A DNA stretch of 64,000 bases from Alphaproteobacteria bacterium (GTDB taxonomy: Bacteria; Pseudomonadota; Alphaproteobacteria; Rhizobiales; Xanthobacteraceae). This document shows, piece by piece, positions 28,112 to 39,928 of this stretch (the stretch's first letter is position 1; each line of letters starts with the position of its first letter). Below the pieces are notes generated by a model, which worked only from the letters and a program-made list of their open reading frames with translations, was not told where the DNA came from and did no database searches. Location of the stretch: NCBI GenBank assembly GCA_037200445.1, contig JBBCGH010000001.1, positions 4,216,001 through 4,280,000 on the forward strand, read 5' to 3'. Made by a program: the position numbers and the translations under genes.

Positions 28112-29029
28112 TCAGCTCGCGAGAGCCCGGATCACGTTGTTTTGGATCGCGGCGGTCGCCACACCGGCGTCCGCCGTGACCACGCGATTGCGTCCTGAGG
28201 TCTTGGCGGCATAGAGCGCTACGTCCGCCCGTTTGAGCAGATCGTCGACGCTGTCGCCTGCCCGCCGCTCGCTCACGCCGAAGCTGCAGGTCAACGTCAT
28301 GAGGCCGTTCGCGGTCTCGAAGCGCAGCGCCGCGATCCGGCCGCGCAAGTCTTCGGCAAGCGAGGCGCCCTGCGCGAGCGACCTGCCGCGCAACAGCATC
28401 GCGAATTCCTCGCCGCCCAGCCGTCCGACGATCGCGTCCTCGGCGGCGGCAACCTTTGCCACAGCCGCGATCGCCTGATCGCCCACGTCGTGTCCGTAGA
28501 GATCGTTGACGCGTTTGAAGTGATCGATGTCGAGCATGATCGCGGTGAGGGCTCCGCGGCGCGCGTTCGCTTGCTCGGCCAGCTCGAAGAAGACGCGCCG
28601 GTTATGCAGGCCGGTCAGCGAATCGACAGAAGCGAGGCGCACCAGTTCGCGCTGCATCGCTCCGAGCCGTTCGGCAGCACGCAGCCGCGCGTAGAGCTCG
28701 TCCGCGACCGGCGGCTTGGAGATGAAGTCGTCGGCGCCGGAGTCGAGCGCCTCGCCGAGCTTGCTCTTGTCGATGCTCGACGACATCAGGATCACGTAGA
28801 TCGGCCGGTCGCGGCCCGCCATCACACGCGTTTCCCAACACAATTCCAGGCCGCACATGCCGTCGAGCTCGACCGAGGTGATCAGCGCCGCCACGTCCGC
28901 GTTCTCCTGCATACAGGCGAGCGCATCACGGCCGTCGGCAAATGCGAGCACCTCGTGGTCGCGCGCCTCGAGCAAGCGCGTCACGAACAGCCGCATGGTT
29001 CGGCTCGGATCGACGAGCACAACCCGCAT
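28112..29029 (-). CDS. Diguanylate cyclase with degenerate receiver domain
   Basis: The 305-residue protein has a receiver-like domain (about 1-118) and a GGDEF domain (about 130-295). The active-site motif is GGEEF at 205-209, a functional variant, and DIDHFKRVNDLYGHDVGD supplies metal and substrate contacts, so it should make c-di-GMP from GTP. The RxxD inhibitory site expected just before GGEEF is absent. In the receiver the phospho-acceptor aspartate is replaced by Ser52 (LITSVELDGMCG) and one of the two acidic metal ligands near residue 7 is a proline, while Lys105 is kept. Phosphorylation control is therefore unlikely. Confidence 0.9.
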   Translation of the reverse strand: MRVVLVDPSRTMRLFVTRLLEARDHEVLAFADGRDALACMQENADVAALITSVELDGMCGLELCWETRVMAGRDRPIYVILMSSSIDKSKLGEALDSGADDFISKPPVADELYARLRAAERLGAMQRELVRLASVDSLTGLHNRRVFFELAEQANARRGALTAIMLDIDHFKRVNDLYGHDVGDQAIAAVAKVAAAEDAIVGRLGGEEFAMLLRGRSLAQGASLAEDLRGRIAALRFETANGLMTLTCSFGVSERRAGDSVDDLLKRADVALYAAKTSGRNRVVTADAGVATAAIQNNVIRALAS

Positions 29030-29163
29030 TGAAACCCCGGAATTGACGTTGGGGAACTAAGCACAGACCCGTGCACAAAACCTTGCATCAATGGCAGAGC
29101 GACCGCGCGCAAATTGCACGATGGATGCACTAACCTGTTGATTCACCACTTGATATTATTATT

Positions 29164-30441
29164 TCAGTCCTCGCCCGCGACAGCGCGCGGGAGCCCGTCA
29201 TAGACCTCGTCGCGGCCGACCGGTTTATGAAAGGTCGGACGGCTGCGCTTGATCGACCCGGTGACCGCGGGGTCGCTGCGCGCGAAGCGATAGCCGGCGC
29301 GCGCCGCAACGAGATCGCCCGACACGGCTGCCGGCTGGCAGATGATGCGGCCGCTCGAGCGCCGCATCAGGTCCACATGGATGTGGTCGTAGTGAAAGGC
29401 ATTGGAGCCCGGCGCCAGCACGGTCGAGAAATGCTGGCAGGCCGCGCCCTGCACGTCGCGCAGGAAGCCCTGCTCCTCGGGTGCGCCGCGCCAGCCGTCC
29501 TTGACGACGATCCTGCGTCCGTCCGCAAGCGTGAACGCCGCGATATCGAGCGCATTGCCGAACGCATGCTCGGAGATCTTCGCGCCGCGTTGACCGTTCA
29601 TGCCGCGGCATGAGTAGGCGGAGATCTGCTTGATCTCCGCGACCTGCACGCCAAACCACTTCAGTGCGGCGGGCTGCACGCCGCTCGCGATCCAGGTGTC
29701 GAGCGCGGAGACGATCGGACAGGCGAGCGTGGCGGTCGGCTGGACCGCAACCGCGCCGCCTGCGACCGGAACGCGCTCGCGGCCGAGCGGCACCTGTTCG
29801 GCGGGTGGATAAGACTGCTGCGGATATTGCTGCTGCGGGTAGGCCTGCTGTGGCGGCTGTTGCGGATACGGTTGCGCGGCGCGCGGCGCGCGGTCATCCG
29901 GCGCCGGCTCATAAGGCACCGGCTGATACGGCGCATTCGCGCCTTGCCGGGGGCGCGGCGGATAGCCTTGTGCGGGGACGCCCGGTGCGGTTTCGTATTC
30001 GGCGTCGTCGTCCGGCTCGCTTCCCGGCGGGCGGATCGACATGGGCCCGCTCGCCTGCGGGTATGGCTGCCGGTAGGTCTGCGCCGGATAGGACTGCGGT
30101 GCCGTGGTCTGCGGATAGGCCGGCCGCGCGTATCCACCGGGAGGCGCCGCGAGCGGCTGCGGCACGGAGCCGGGCGGGCGCAATTCGTCGGCAAAGCCGA
30201 TCGGCGCACCCTCCCCGATCGCCGCCACCTTCAGCGGGAAATCCGCGCCGCAGATGCCCGGTCCTGAAATCGGTTCGACGCGTGTGAGTAACGGGCCTTC
30301 CTTGACGATGCCCGACTTGAGGCACGCAACTTCGGCCTCATGCCGCCACGCGTCGCGCTCTGCGACCCACATCTTGCCGCAGGCAGCCAACCCGAGGACG
30401 ACGAGGGAGCCGACGAGATACCGGGCCACTCCGCGCGCCAT
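29164..30441 (-). CDS. Extensin-like family lipoprotein
   Basis: The 425-residue protein has a lipoprotein signal with lipobox LAAC (Cys about 22), a low-complexity region rich in Pro, Gln, Tyr and Ala (about 90-245), and an extensin-like C-terminal domain (about 255-375). That domain contains SEHAFGNALDIAAF and HYDHIHVDL, which resemble the zinc ligands of VanY/MepA-type peptidases, so peptidoglycan or peptide hydrolysis in the periplasm is plausible but inferred. Cysteines in the domain (TLACPIV, SAYSCRG, GAACQHF) may form disulfides. A 6+6 palindrome ATTCCT-TT-AGGAAT sits at 30460-30473, just upstream. Confidence 0.85.
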   Translation of the reverse strand: MARGVARYLVGSLVVLGLAACGKMWVAERDAWRHEAEVACLKSGIVKEGPLLTRVEPISGPGICGADFPLKVAAIGEGAPIGFADELRPPGSVPQPLAAPPGGYARPAYPQTTAPQSYPAQTYRQPYPQASGPMSIRPPGSEPDDDAEYETAPGVPAQGYPPRPRQGANAPYQPVPYEPAPDDRAPRAAQPYPQQPPQQAYPQQQYPQQSYPPAEQVPLGRERVPVAGGAVAVQPTATLACPIVSALDTWIASGVQPAALKWFGVQVAEIKQISAYSCRGMNGQRGAKISEHAFGNALDIAAFTLADGRRIVVKDGWRGAPEEQGFLRDVQGAACQHFSTVLAPGSNAFHYDHIHVDLMRRSSGRIICQPAAVSGDLVAARAGYRFARSDPAVTGSIKRSRPTFHKPVGRDEVYDGLPRAVAGED

Positions 30442-30511
30442 GCGCGGAGAATGCGAGGTATTCCTTTAGGAATGCTTTAACGAAGCGGCCGCGCCGAGAT
30501 AGCCTGCCGGT

Positions 30512-31318
30512 ATGGATGTCTCGCTCGAACAATCCGCCTGGCGCGAGCAGCCGTTGCGCCTCGATGGCGAGACGATTTTCGCGATCGGCGACGTGCATGG
30601 ATGCGATCGCCAGCTCGCCGCGCTGCTGGACACCTTTTGCAACCTCGCCGCGGCTCGCCCGGCGCGGCTGATCTTCCTCGGCGACCTGATCTGTCGTGGC
30701 CCCTCGAGCCTCGCGGCGCTCAAGCTCTGGGCCGATCCCTCGCTCGATGCGCGATTCACGCGCGCGCACCGCGTCACCGGCAATCACGACCAGCTGCTCA
30801 TGCTGTCGATCAGCGGCAACAGCAGCGCCTACGAACGATGGATGACGATCGACGGCCAGACCTTCGTCGACGAGTTGCGGCGCGTGACCGGCCGCAGCGA
30901 TGCATCGCTGAGCCGCGAACTCTTGCGCGAAGCGGCAGGCGAGCAGGTGCTCGCGCGCCTCGACCGCCTCGAATGTCATGTGTGGATCGGCAACACCATC
31001 TTCGTTCATGGCGGCATTGATCCCTCGGCCAAGCCCGAAACCGCGCTCGCAGCTCCCTTCACGGAATTTGGCGGCAATCACTGGGCGTGGATCAACGAGC
31101 CGTTCCTGAAATGGCGCGGCGGTTTCGGCGGCCTGATGGTGGTGCATGGCCATACGCCACCCGATCGGCATCGGAAGATGTCGGGTTATCCGGACCCGCA
31201 CGTATTCCAGCACGACCGCCTGAGCCTCGACGGCGGAAGCTCAAAGACTGGCATTGTGGCGGCTGCGCAGTTCGAGGACGGGCGTTACCGGCTGTTCAAA
31301 GCGACGGCAGGGGGCTAG
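30512..31318 (+). CDS. PPP-family metallophosphoesterase (ApaH/PrpE-like)
   Basis: The 268-residue protein has the phosphoprotein phosphatase signature: GDVHG near residue 27, GDLICRGPSS near 57, GNHDQ near 88, VHGGID near 165 and VHGHTPP near 211. Such enzymes are either protein Ser/Thr phosphatases or diadenosine tetraphosphatases; sequence alone does not decide. It is divergent from the extensin-like gene and converges on the AtuC-like gene, overlapping its end by four bases. No membrane segment is seen, so it is cytoplasmic. Confidence 0.85.
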   Translation: MDVSLEQSAWREQPLRLDGETIFAIGDVHGCDRQLAALLDTFCNLAAARPARLIFLGDLICRGPSSLAALKLWADPSLDARFTRAHRVTGNHDQLLMLSISGNSSAYERWMTIDGQTFVDELRRVTGRSDASLSRELLREAAGEQVLARLDRLECHVWIGNTIFVHGGIDPSAKPETALAAPFTEFGGNHWAWINEPFLKWRGGFGGLMVVHGHTPPDRHRKMSGYPDPHVFQHDRLSLDGGSSKTGIVAAAQFEDGRYRLFKATAGG

Positions 31319-31680
31319 CGGGATCGCGCCAACGCCGCGCGTTTCTCGAACGCAGGATGATCCTCCGGCACCTCGACCATCATGGCCAGCAAGTGAGCGC
31401 TGCGCGACTTGCCGTGGGTATCGAGGTTGAGGCTGTCGTTGACGCCGCCCTGCAGCGTCTCCTCCAGCACGAAGTTGAACGCGCCGAGATTGGGCAGGTC
31501 GTAGCGCGTGACGCTCCCGCGCGTGAGCTTGCCGAAATGCTGCTTCACTCGCTCGGCGGTGACCTGGCGCGCGATCAGCGCGTAGTCCTCGGCGCGATAC
31601 GGGATCAGCGACATGGTCTGCGAGTCGCCTTTGTCGCCGGTGCGGCTGTGGGCGAGATAGAACAGTTCGATTGTGGCCAT
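31315..31680 (-). CDS. AtuC-like accessory protein (AtuA-related C-terminal domain)
   Basis: The 121-residue protein begins IELFYLAHSRTGDKGDSQ and matches the small domain often fused to, or encoded after, AtuA/DUF1446 proteins. Its start overlaps the stop of the AtuA-like gene by one base (TGATG), so the two are co-translated. In longer proteins this domain is the C-terminal part of the same chain, which supports a complex. The catalytic role is unknown. The ATG at 31680 was chosen because upstream in-frame codons lie inside the AtuA gene. Confidence 0.8.
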   Translation of the reverse strand: MATIELFYLAHSRTGDKGDSQTMSLIPYRAEDYALIARQVTAERVKQHFGKLTRGSVTRYDLPNLGAFNFVLEETLQGGVNDSLNLDTHGKSRSAHLLAMMVEVPEDHPAFEKRAALARSR

Positions 31681-33023
31681 CACGCCTCGACGAATTCGAA
31701 ACGCGGCAGGACCTTCTCGCGCGGCACGAACGCCGTATAGGTGCGGATGGTCGGCCGGCTCGCGATGCGCACCCCGCCCCCGCCCGCCGGACCGTTCACA
31801 TACAAGGACTCGACCTCGGTGATCAGCCGGTCGGCCGCCGCCTGATGTGGTACGCGCGCAGCCACGCGCAGCCGCACGTCGCGCACCGCGTGCGGCGCAT
31901 CGCCCGCCCACAGGCTGTTCACGCCGATCAGGTCGTACTGGATCGTCTGGTTGCCGAGCATCGGATCGCGCGCGGTACGCTTCTTGATGATGTCGGCGGC
32001 AAGGCGCGCGCGTGCCTCGCAATTGATGCCCGCATAAGAAATCTCGATCTCGGCCAGCACGCCCGAGTCGACGCCGACCAGGACCTTCAGCGTGTCCGGG
32101 CGCTTGTGCCCGCGCGCACCGGTGAGGTGCACTTCGTCCTGCGCGGTCTCGTTCAGATCGACGCCGGTCACATCGAGGGAGACGTCGGGCGTGAGATACG
32201 CGCCGGGATCGTGCATTTCGTAAAGGATCTGCTCGGTGACGGTGTGGCGGTCGATGCGTCCGCCGCTACCCGGCGGCTTGGTGATGGTGATGGAGCGATC
32301 CGCGCGCACCTCCGCGATCGGAAAACCGATGCGGTCGATGCCCGGCACGTCCTTCAATCCGGGTTCTGCGAAATAGCCGCCGGTCGCCTGCCCGCCGCAT
32401 TCGAGCAAGTGGCCGGCGAGCACGCCCGCCGCCATGGCGTCCTTGTCGTCGGCCGCCCAGCCAAGCGTCGCCATGATCGGCCCGAGCGCGAGCGCCGAGT
32501 CGGTCACGCGCCCGGTGACGATCACGTCCGCGCCGGCGCCGTACGCGGCGGCGATCGCATCCGCGCCCAGATACGCGTTGGTGCAGATGATGTCGGTGCC
32601 GAGCTTCGAGACCGGCTCGCGCGTTTCGGAAATCACCGAGTCGGAGGCGCGCACCAGATCGGTCACATCGTCGCCGGTCACGGCGGCGATTTTCAGCGTG
32701 ATGCCGCGCTCGCGCGCCAGCCGCGCGATCATACGCGCGCATTCGACCGGCGCCGCACCGCCCGCATTGGTGACGAACTTCGTGCGATGCTTCGCCAGCG
32801 CAGGCAGCAGCACATCGAGCCGCCCCTCAAGACTCTCCCAATATCCGGGGCCGCCCTTGCGCCGCGCGACATGCAGCAGCGCGAGCGTACGCTCCGCCAG
32901 CGTCTCCATCATCAGCACATCGATGTTGCCCTTCTCGACCAGCTCGAGTGCCGCATCGACGCGATCGTTGAGGAAGCCCGAACCGCCGCCGATCCGGATC
33001 GCGCCCGGCTTGCGTGTTTTCAT
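31680..33023 (-). CDS. AtuA (DUF1446) family protein
   Basis: The 447-residue protein belongs to the acyclic terpene utilisation family AtuA/DUF1446, with IRIGGGSGFLNDRVDAA near the N-terminus, TNAGGAAP near 86, TGRVTDSALALGP and CGGQATGGYF in the middle. In Pseudomonas atuA lies in a citronellol degradation cluster, but homologues occur widely outside it and the reaction is not established. Here there is no carboxylase or acyl-CoA dehydrogenase next to it. It is coupled to the AtuC-like gene. Confidence 0.85.
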   Translation of the reverse strand: MKTRKPGAIRIGGGSGFLNDRVDAALELVEKGNIDVLMMETLAERTLALLHVARRKGGPGYWESLEGRLDVLLPALAKHRTKFVTNAGGAAPVECARMIARLARERGITLKIAAVTGDDVTDLVRASDSVISETREPVSKLGTDIICTNAYLGADAIAAAYGAGADVIVTGRVTDSALALGPIMATLGWAADDKDAMAAGVLAGHLLECGGQATGGYFAEPGLKDVPGIDRIGFPIAEVRADRSITITKPPGSGGRIDRHTVTEQILYEMHDPGAYLTPDVSLDVTGVDLNETAQDEVHLTGARGHKRPDTLKVLVGVDSGVLAEIEISYAGINCEARARLAADIIKKRTARDPMLGNQTIQYDLIGVNSLWAGDAPHAVRDVRLRVAARVPHQAAADRLITEVESLYVNGPAGGGGVRIASRPTIRTYTAFVPREKVLPRFEFVEA

Positions 33024-33051
33024 GCTCTTCCCTTCAACAATCCTCGGGCCG

Positions 33052-33645
33052 CTATTCCCGCGCCCAGGCCGGGATCGGCTCGCCCGGCACCCATTTGTCG
33101 TGCCGCCATGACGGCTTCAACAGACGCAACAGCCACAGTCCGGCCCACACCAGCACGATGAAGAAGCCGGCACCGCAGCCAAAGCCAATCCATGCGGCCG
33201 TCGGGTGAGCCGTCAAGCCTTTTTGAAAGACCACGAAAAGGAAGATTGCTTCCGCCACATAGAGCACGGTGGACGACAGCCCGGGGTTCGGCCGGTAGCC
33301 GCGCGCATAGAGCAACCAGTGCGAGACGGCACTGTCGGCAAGACGCGCACCGATCGTCGTTCCGAGCGCCCAGATCGGCAACTCCGGCCAGCCGGGCCAA
33401 CCGGTGATCGCAATGAGTCCGATCAGCCATTGCAGGAGACAGAGCGCGACCGTGAACGACAAGAAGCCGAGCCAGTTGGGAACGAACAGGCCTATGACCG
33501 CGCCGAACACGCGCCAGAGCGGCACCTTTTCGCCCTTCCATTCCTGCAGGATGTGGACGAGCGTGAACGCGAAGTTCGCGCCGAGAATGGGAAACATCGC
33601 GAGCGCGGAATGGAAAATCGCGGCATTGCTGAAATAGTCGAGCAT
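33052..33645 (-). CDS. Multi-pass membrane protein of unknown function
   Basis: The 197-residue product from 33645 has about six hydrophobic segments and begins MLDYFSNAAIFHSALAMFP. A GGGGG run upstream supports this start over the ATG at 33687. Charged residues are few and lie in loops (EWKGEK, KPSWRHDK). I do not recognise the family; topology suggests an inner membrane protein, possibly of the HXXEE type group because of conserved polar residues in the segments, but that is weak. It ends 28 nt before the AtuA gene starts and may be co-transcribed with it. Confidence 0.65.
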   Translation of the reverse strand: MLDYFSNAAIFHSALAMFPILGANFAFTLVHILQEWKGEKVPLWRVFGAVIGLFVPNWLGFLSFTVALCLLQWLIGLIAITGWPGWPELPIWALGTTIGARLADSAVSHWLLYARGYRPNPGLSSTVLYVAEAIFLFVVFQKGLTAHPTAAWIGFGCGAGFFIVLVWAGLWLLRLLKPSWRHDKWVPGEPIPAWARE

Positions 33646-33784
33646 CGAAGCCCCCGCTTCGGCCAGTACCGAGAAGCTATCACGCAATACAATCTTCGGC
33701 TATCGAACGCGCGCCAGCTGCCTGCCCCCGGTGCATTCCACCGCCGCCCGCGCTACGCTGCGGGTTCCCATCAGGAGAAACGCA

Positions 33785-35080
33785 ATGCTCGAACGCCGCG
33801 ACCGCCCGCTCCTGTCTGCCCTCGATCTCGCACGCCGCCTCGAGGCGGGCGACATGACGCCGGAAGGCGTGGTCGACCTTTGTGCGGCGGCGATCGCGGC
33901 GCGCGAGGACGAGGTCGGCGCGTTCATCTATCTCGACCTGGACCGTGCGCGGGCCAAGGCGCGCAAGGATGCCGACGCGCTGCGCACGCTGCCGCTGCGC
34001 GGCCTGCCGGTTGCCCTGAAGGACATCTACGACACCGCCGACATGCCGACCGAATACGGCTCCGCCGCCTACAAGGGCCATCGCCCCGCTGCCGATGCAT
34101 CGCCGGTGACCATGCTCAGACGCGCGGGCGCGGTCGTGATCGGCAAGGCCGTCACCACCGAGTTCGCGCACCAGCAGACCGGCAAGACCCGCAATCCGCA
34201 CAATCTCGAACACACGCCGGGCGGCTCGTCGTCCGGCTCGGCCGCCGCGGTCGCGGCCGGGATGGTGCCGATCGCGACCGGCTCGCAGACCGCGGGCTCG
34301 GTGATCCGGCCCGGCGCCTATTGCGGCGTGGCGGCGTTCAAGCCGTCGTACAAGCTGATCCCGACCATCGGGGTGAAGTGCTACGCATGGTCGCTCGACA
34401 CGGTCGGGCTTTATGCCGCGAGCGTTGCGGACGTTGCCTTCGCGACCGCCGCGATGACCGGGCGCGACCTGCGCGTCGATCGCGCGACACCGTCCGCGCC
34501 GCGCGTCGCGCTGATGCGCACCCACATCTGGGCCGAGGCCTCGCCCGACATGCAGAACGCCGTCGAGGCAACGGCGCGTGCTCTCGAAGCCGCGGGCGCG
34601 AGCGTCAAGGACGTGGCGCTGCCGCCGCTGCTGGAGGACGCGTGGCGCGCCCACAAGGTCATCATTCTCTACGAGGCTGGACTGTCCTACGCTTACGAGT
34701 ACGACAACAAGCGCGCGCTGCTCGGGCCGAAGACCGTGTCAATGCTCGACGACGCCAGCAAGGTCAGCGTCGATACGTACGACGACGCGCGCCGTGCCGC
34801 GAGCCGCGCGCGGCTTGCGCTCGCCGACCTGATGGGCGACTACGACGTGGTCCTGACGCCTTCCGCCCCGGGCGCCGCGCCGCACGGGATCGGCGCAACC
34901 GGTGTTGCGAGCTTCAATTGGCTCTGGACCCTGATGGGCACGCCCTGCGTCAACGTGCCGGGGCTCGCCGACCCGACCGGCCTGCCGCTTGGCGTGCAGA
35001 TCGTGGGACGCTTCGGCCGCGACCGGGCCGCGCTCGAAGCCGCCCTGTTCACCGAGCGGGCGCTGGCGCGGCGCTCCTGA
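33785..35080 (+). CDS. Amidase signature family enzyme
   Basis: The 431-residue protein is an amidase signature hydrolase with the Ser-cisSer-Lys triad: Lys in PVALKDIYDTAD (about 79), the Gly/Ser-rich GGSSSGSAAAVAAG (about 149-162) and the nucleophile serine in SQTAGSVIRPG (about 172-182). It should hydrolyse an amide or ester; no substrate can be assigned. AGGAG precedes the ATG at 33785, preferred over an upstream ATG at 33731. A TadA- or GatB-like partner is absent, so it is not the glutamyl-tRNA amidotransferase subunit. Confidence 0.88.
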   Translation: MLERRDRPLLSALDLARRLEAGDMTPEGVVDLCAAAIAAREDEVGAFIYLDLDRARAKARKDADALRTLPLRGLPVALKDIYDTADMPTEYGSAAYKGHRPAADASPVTMLRRAGAVVIGKAVTTEFAHQQTGKTRNPHNLEHTPGGSSSGSAAAVAAGMVPIATGSQTAGSVIRPGAYCGVAAFKPSYKLIPTIGVKCYAWSLDTVGLYAASVADVAFATAAMTGRDLRVDRATPSAPRVALMRTHIWAEASPDMQNAVEATARALEAAGASVKDVALPPLLEDAWRAHKVIILYEAGLSYAYEYDNKRALLGPKTVSMLDDASKVSVDTYDDARRAASRARLALADLMGDYDVVLTPSAPGAAPHGIGATGVASFNWLWTLMGTPCVNVPGLADPTGLPLGVQIVGRFGRDRAALEAALFTERALARRS

Positions 35081-35305
35081 CGGCCCTCGGGCACCGCTTT
35101 CACGGGCTGTTTCGCATCCTGAAACGGAACGTGATCCGGCGTGCCGGCGCAAATTTTTCGCGTGGCTTTTCAGCCTCTTGGGGAACACTCCTCGCATCCC
35201 GCTGGCGCCGCGCGCCCGCGGCTTCGGCGGCGCAGCATGCAATTCGTTTCGGGGACGCGTGCGACTTTGGTAGAATGCAGTCCCGGTCAACCATGGAGGC
35301 TACAC

Positions 35306-35389
35306 GTGGGTCTAGCCGTGAAGCTCGACGTCCTGATGATGATCACGGTTGTCGCATTCGTCAGCGCAATCGTCCTGGGGGCATTCTGA
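35306..35389 (+). CDS. Putative 27-residue single-span membrane microprotein
   Basis: A GTG at 35306 has GGAGG at 35295-35299 with a 6-nt spacer. The frame encodes 27 residues, with GLAVKLDVLMM leading into the hydrophobic run ITVVAFVSAIVLGAF, a membrane span reaching the C-terminus. A TAGAAT at 35271-35276 could be the -10 element. A perfect 32-nt palindrome follows the stop by 31 nt and should end the transcript. The compact unit of promoter, ribosome site, frame and terminator is the evidence; no homologue is known to me. Confidence 0.55.
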   Translation: MGLAVKLDVLMMITVVAFVSAIVLGAF

Positions 35390-35420
35390 GTTCGGCAGTC
35401 CGGCGACAAGCCAAAATCTA

Positions 35421-35452
35421 ACGAACACCGGGATGGCCATCCCGGTGTTCGT
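35421..35452 (+). terminator. Perfect 32-nt palindromic terminator
   Basis: ACGAACACCGGGATGG at 35421-35436 is followed directly by its exact reverse complement at 35437-35452, then CGTTTATG. It ends the small transcription unit at 35306 and separates it from the isochorismatase gene. Confidence 0.78.
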
Positions 35453-35483
35453 CGTTTATGGGGGCGCGTGATCCGCGAAACGC

Positions 35484-35526
35484 GTGATCCCCGAAAAGTG
35501 GAGACCGGTTTTCGGACAAGGATCAC
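35484..35526. repeat. Palindromic repeat, family B, copy 2
   Basis: Bounded by GTGATCC and GGATCAC, with CCGAAAA and TTTTCGG arms around GTGGAGACCGG. It closely resembles the copies at 15705 and 55951 and lies just upstream of the isochorismatase gene. Confidence 0.8.
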
Positions 35527-35547
35527 GAGCAAACAAGAAGAGTCTCC

Positions 35548-36153
35548 ATGGCGAACGAACCCAAGACGCTGTTGCAGATGGCGGGCGCAAGCAATGCGCC
35601 GCCGCCGTTGTCGGATTCGACCGTTGTGGTGATCGACGCGCAGCGCGAATACACCGACGGCAAGCTGCCGCTCACCGGTGTCGTGCCCGCGCTTGATGAA
35701 ATCGGCAGGCTGCTGAAGCGCGCCCGCGCGTTGCAGGTCCCGGTGATCCACATCCAGCATCAAGGCAAGGCGGGCGGCGCCTTCGGACCCGACACGCCCG
35801 GCTTCGAGTTCGCCTCGCCCGCGACGCCCGCGCCCGGAGAGGCGGTGGTGCACAAGTCGCTGCCCAATGCCTTCGCCTCGACCGATCTCGCGAGCCGCCT
35901 CGCCGCGCTGAAGAAGCCGAATGTCGTGCTGGTCGGGTTCATGACGCACCTGTGCGTGGAAGCGACCGCGCGCGCCTCGATCGATCTCGGCTTCAAGGCG
36001 ACAGTGATCGCGAGCGCGACCGCGACGCGCCCGCTGCCCGACCCGCTCGGCGGTGCATCGCTCACCGCCGACGAAGTGCAGCGCAATGCCTTGGCGGCGA
36101 TCGCGGACCGGTTCGCCACGGTCGTCCCTAAGGTGGATCAACTGCCGGATTGA
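35548..36153 (+). CDS. Isochorismatase family cysteine hydrolase
   Basis: The 201-residue protein has the cysteine hydrolase fold with the catalytic Asp in VVVIDAQREY (about 27-36) and the nucleophile Cys in FMTHLCVEATARAS (about 131-144), where the cis-peptide motif precedes the helix. Members hydrolyse isochorismate, nicotinamide or other small amides; no feature here singles one out. The ATG at 35548 is preceded by AGAAGAG. It is flanked by a family B repeat upstream and a different palindrome downstream. Confidence 0.88.
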   Translation: MANEPKTLLQMAGASNAPPPLSDSTVVVIDAQREYTDGKLPLTGVVPALDEIGRLLKRARALQVPVIHIQHQGKAGGAFGPDTPGFEFASPATPAPGEAVVHKSLPNAFASTDLASRLAALKKPNVVLVGFMTHLCVEATARASIDLGFKATVIASATATRPLPDPLGGASLTADEVQRNALAAIADRFATVVPKVDQLPD

Positions 36154-36162
36154 CGGTTGTTC

Positions 36163-36227
36163 GTAGCCCGGATGGAGCGCAGCGAAATCCGGGAATCCCG
36201 CATTCCACTTCGCTCCATGCGGACTAC
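36163..36227. repeat. Palindromic repeat, family C
   Basis: A structured intergenic element with GTAGCCCGGATGGAGCGCAG at the left edge and GCGGACTAC at the right edge. Inner complementary arms GGAGCGCAGCGAA/TTCGCTCC and CCCGGAT/ATCCGGG can fold in alternative ways. It sits between the convergent isochorismatase and metH genes and may help termination. Confidence 0.65.
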
Positions 36228-36232
36228 CAGAA

Positions 36233-39927
<3,695 letters not shown>

Positions 39928-39928
<1 letters not shown>

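Noticed and set aside
29827-30267. Plus-strand frames opposite the extensin-like gene
   Set aside because: They mirror the low-complexity Pro/Gln/Tyr repeats and are Arg/Leu-rich without features.
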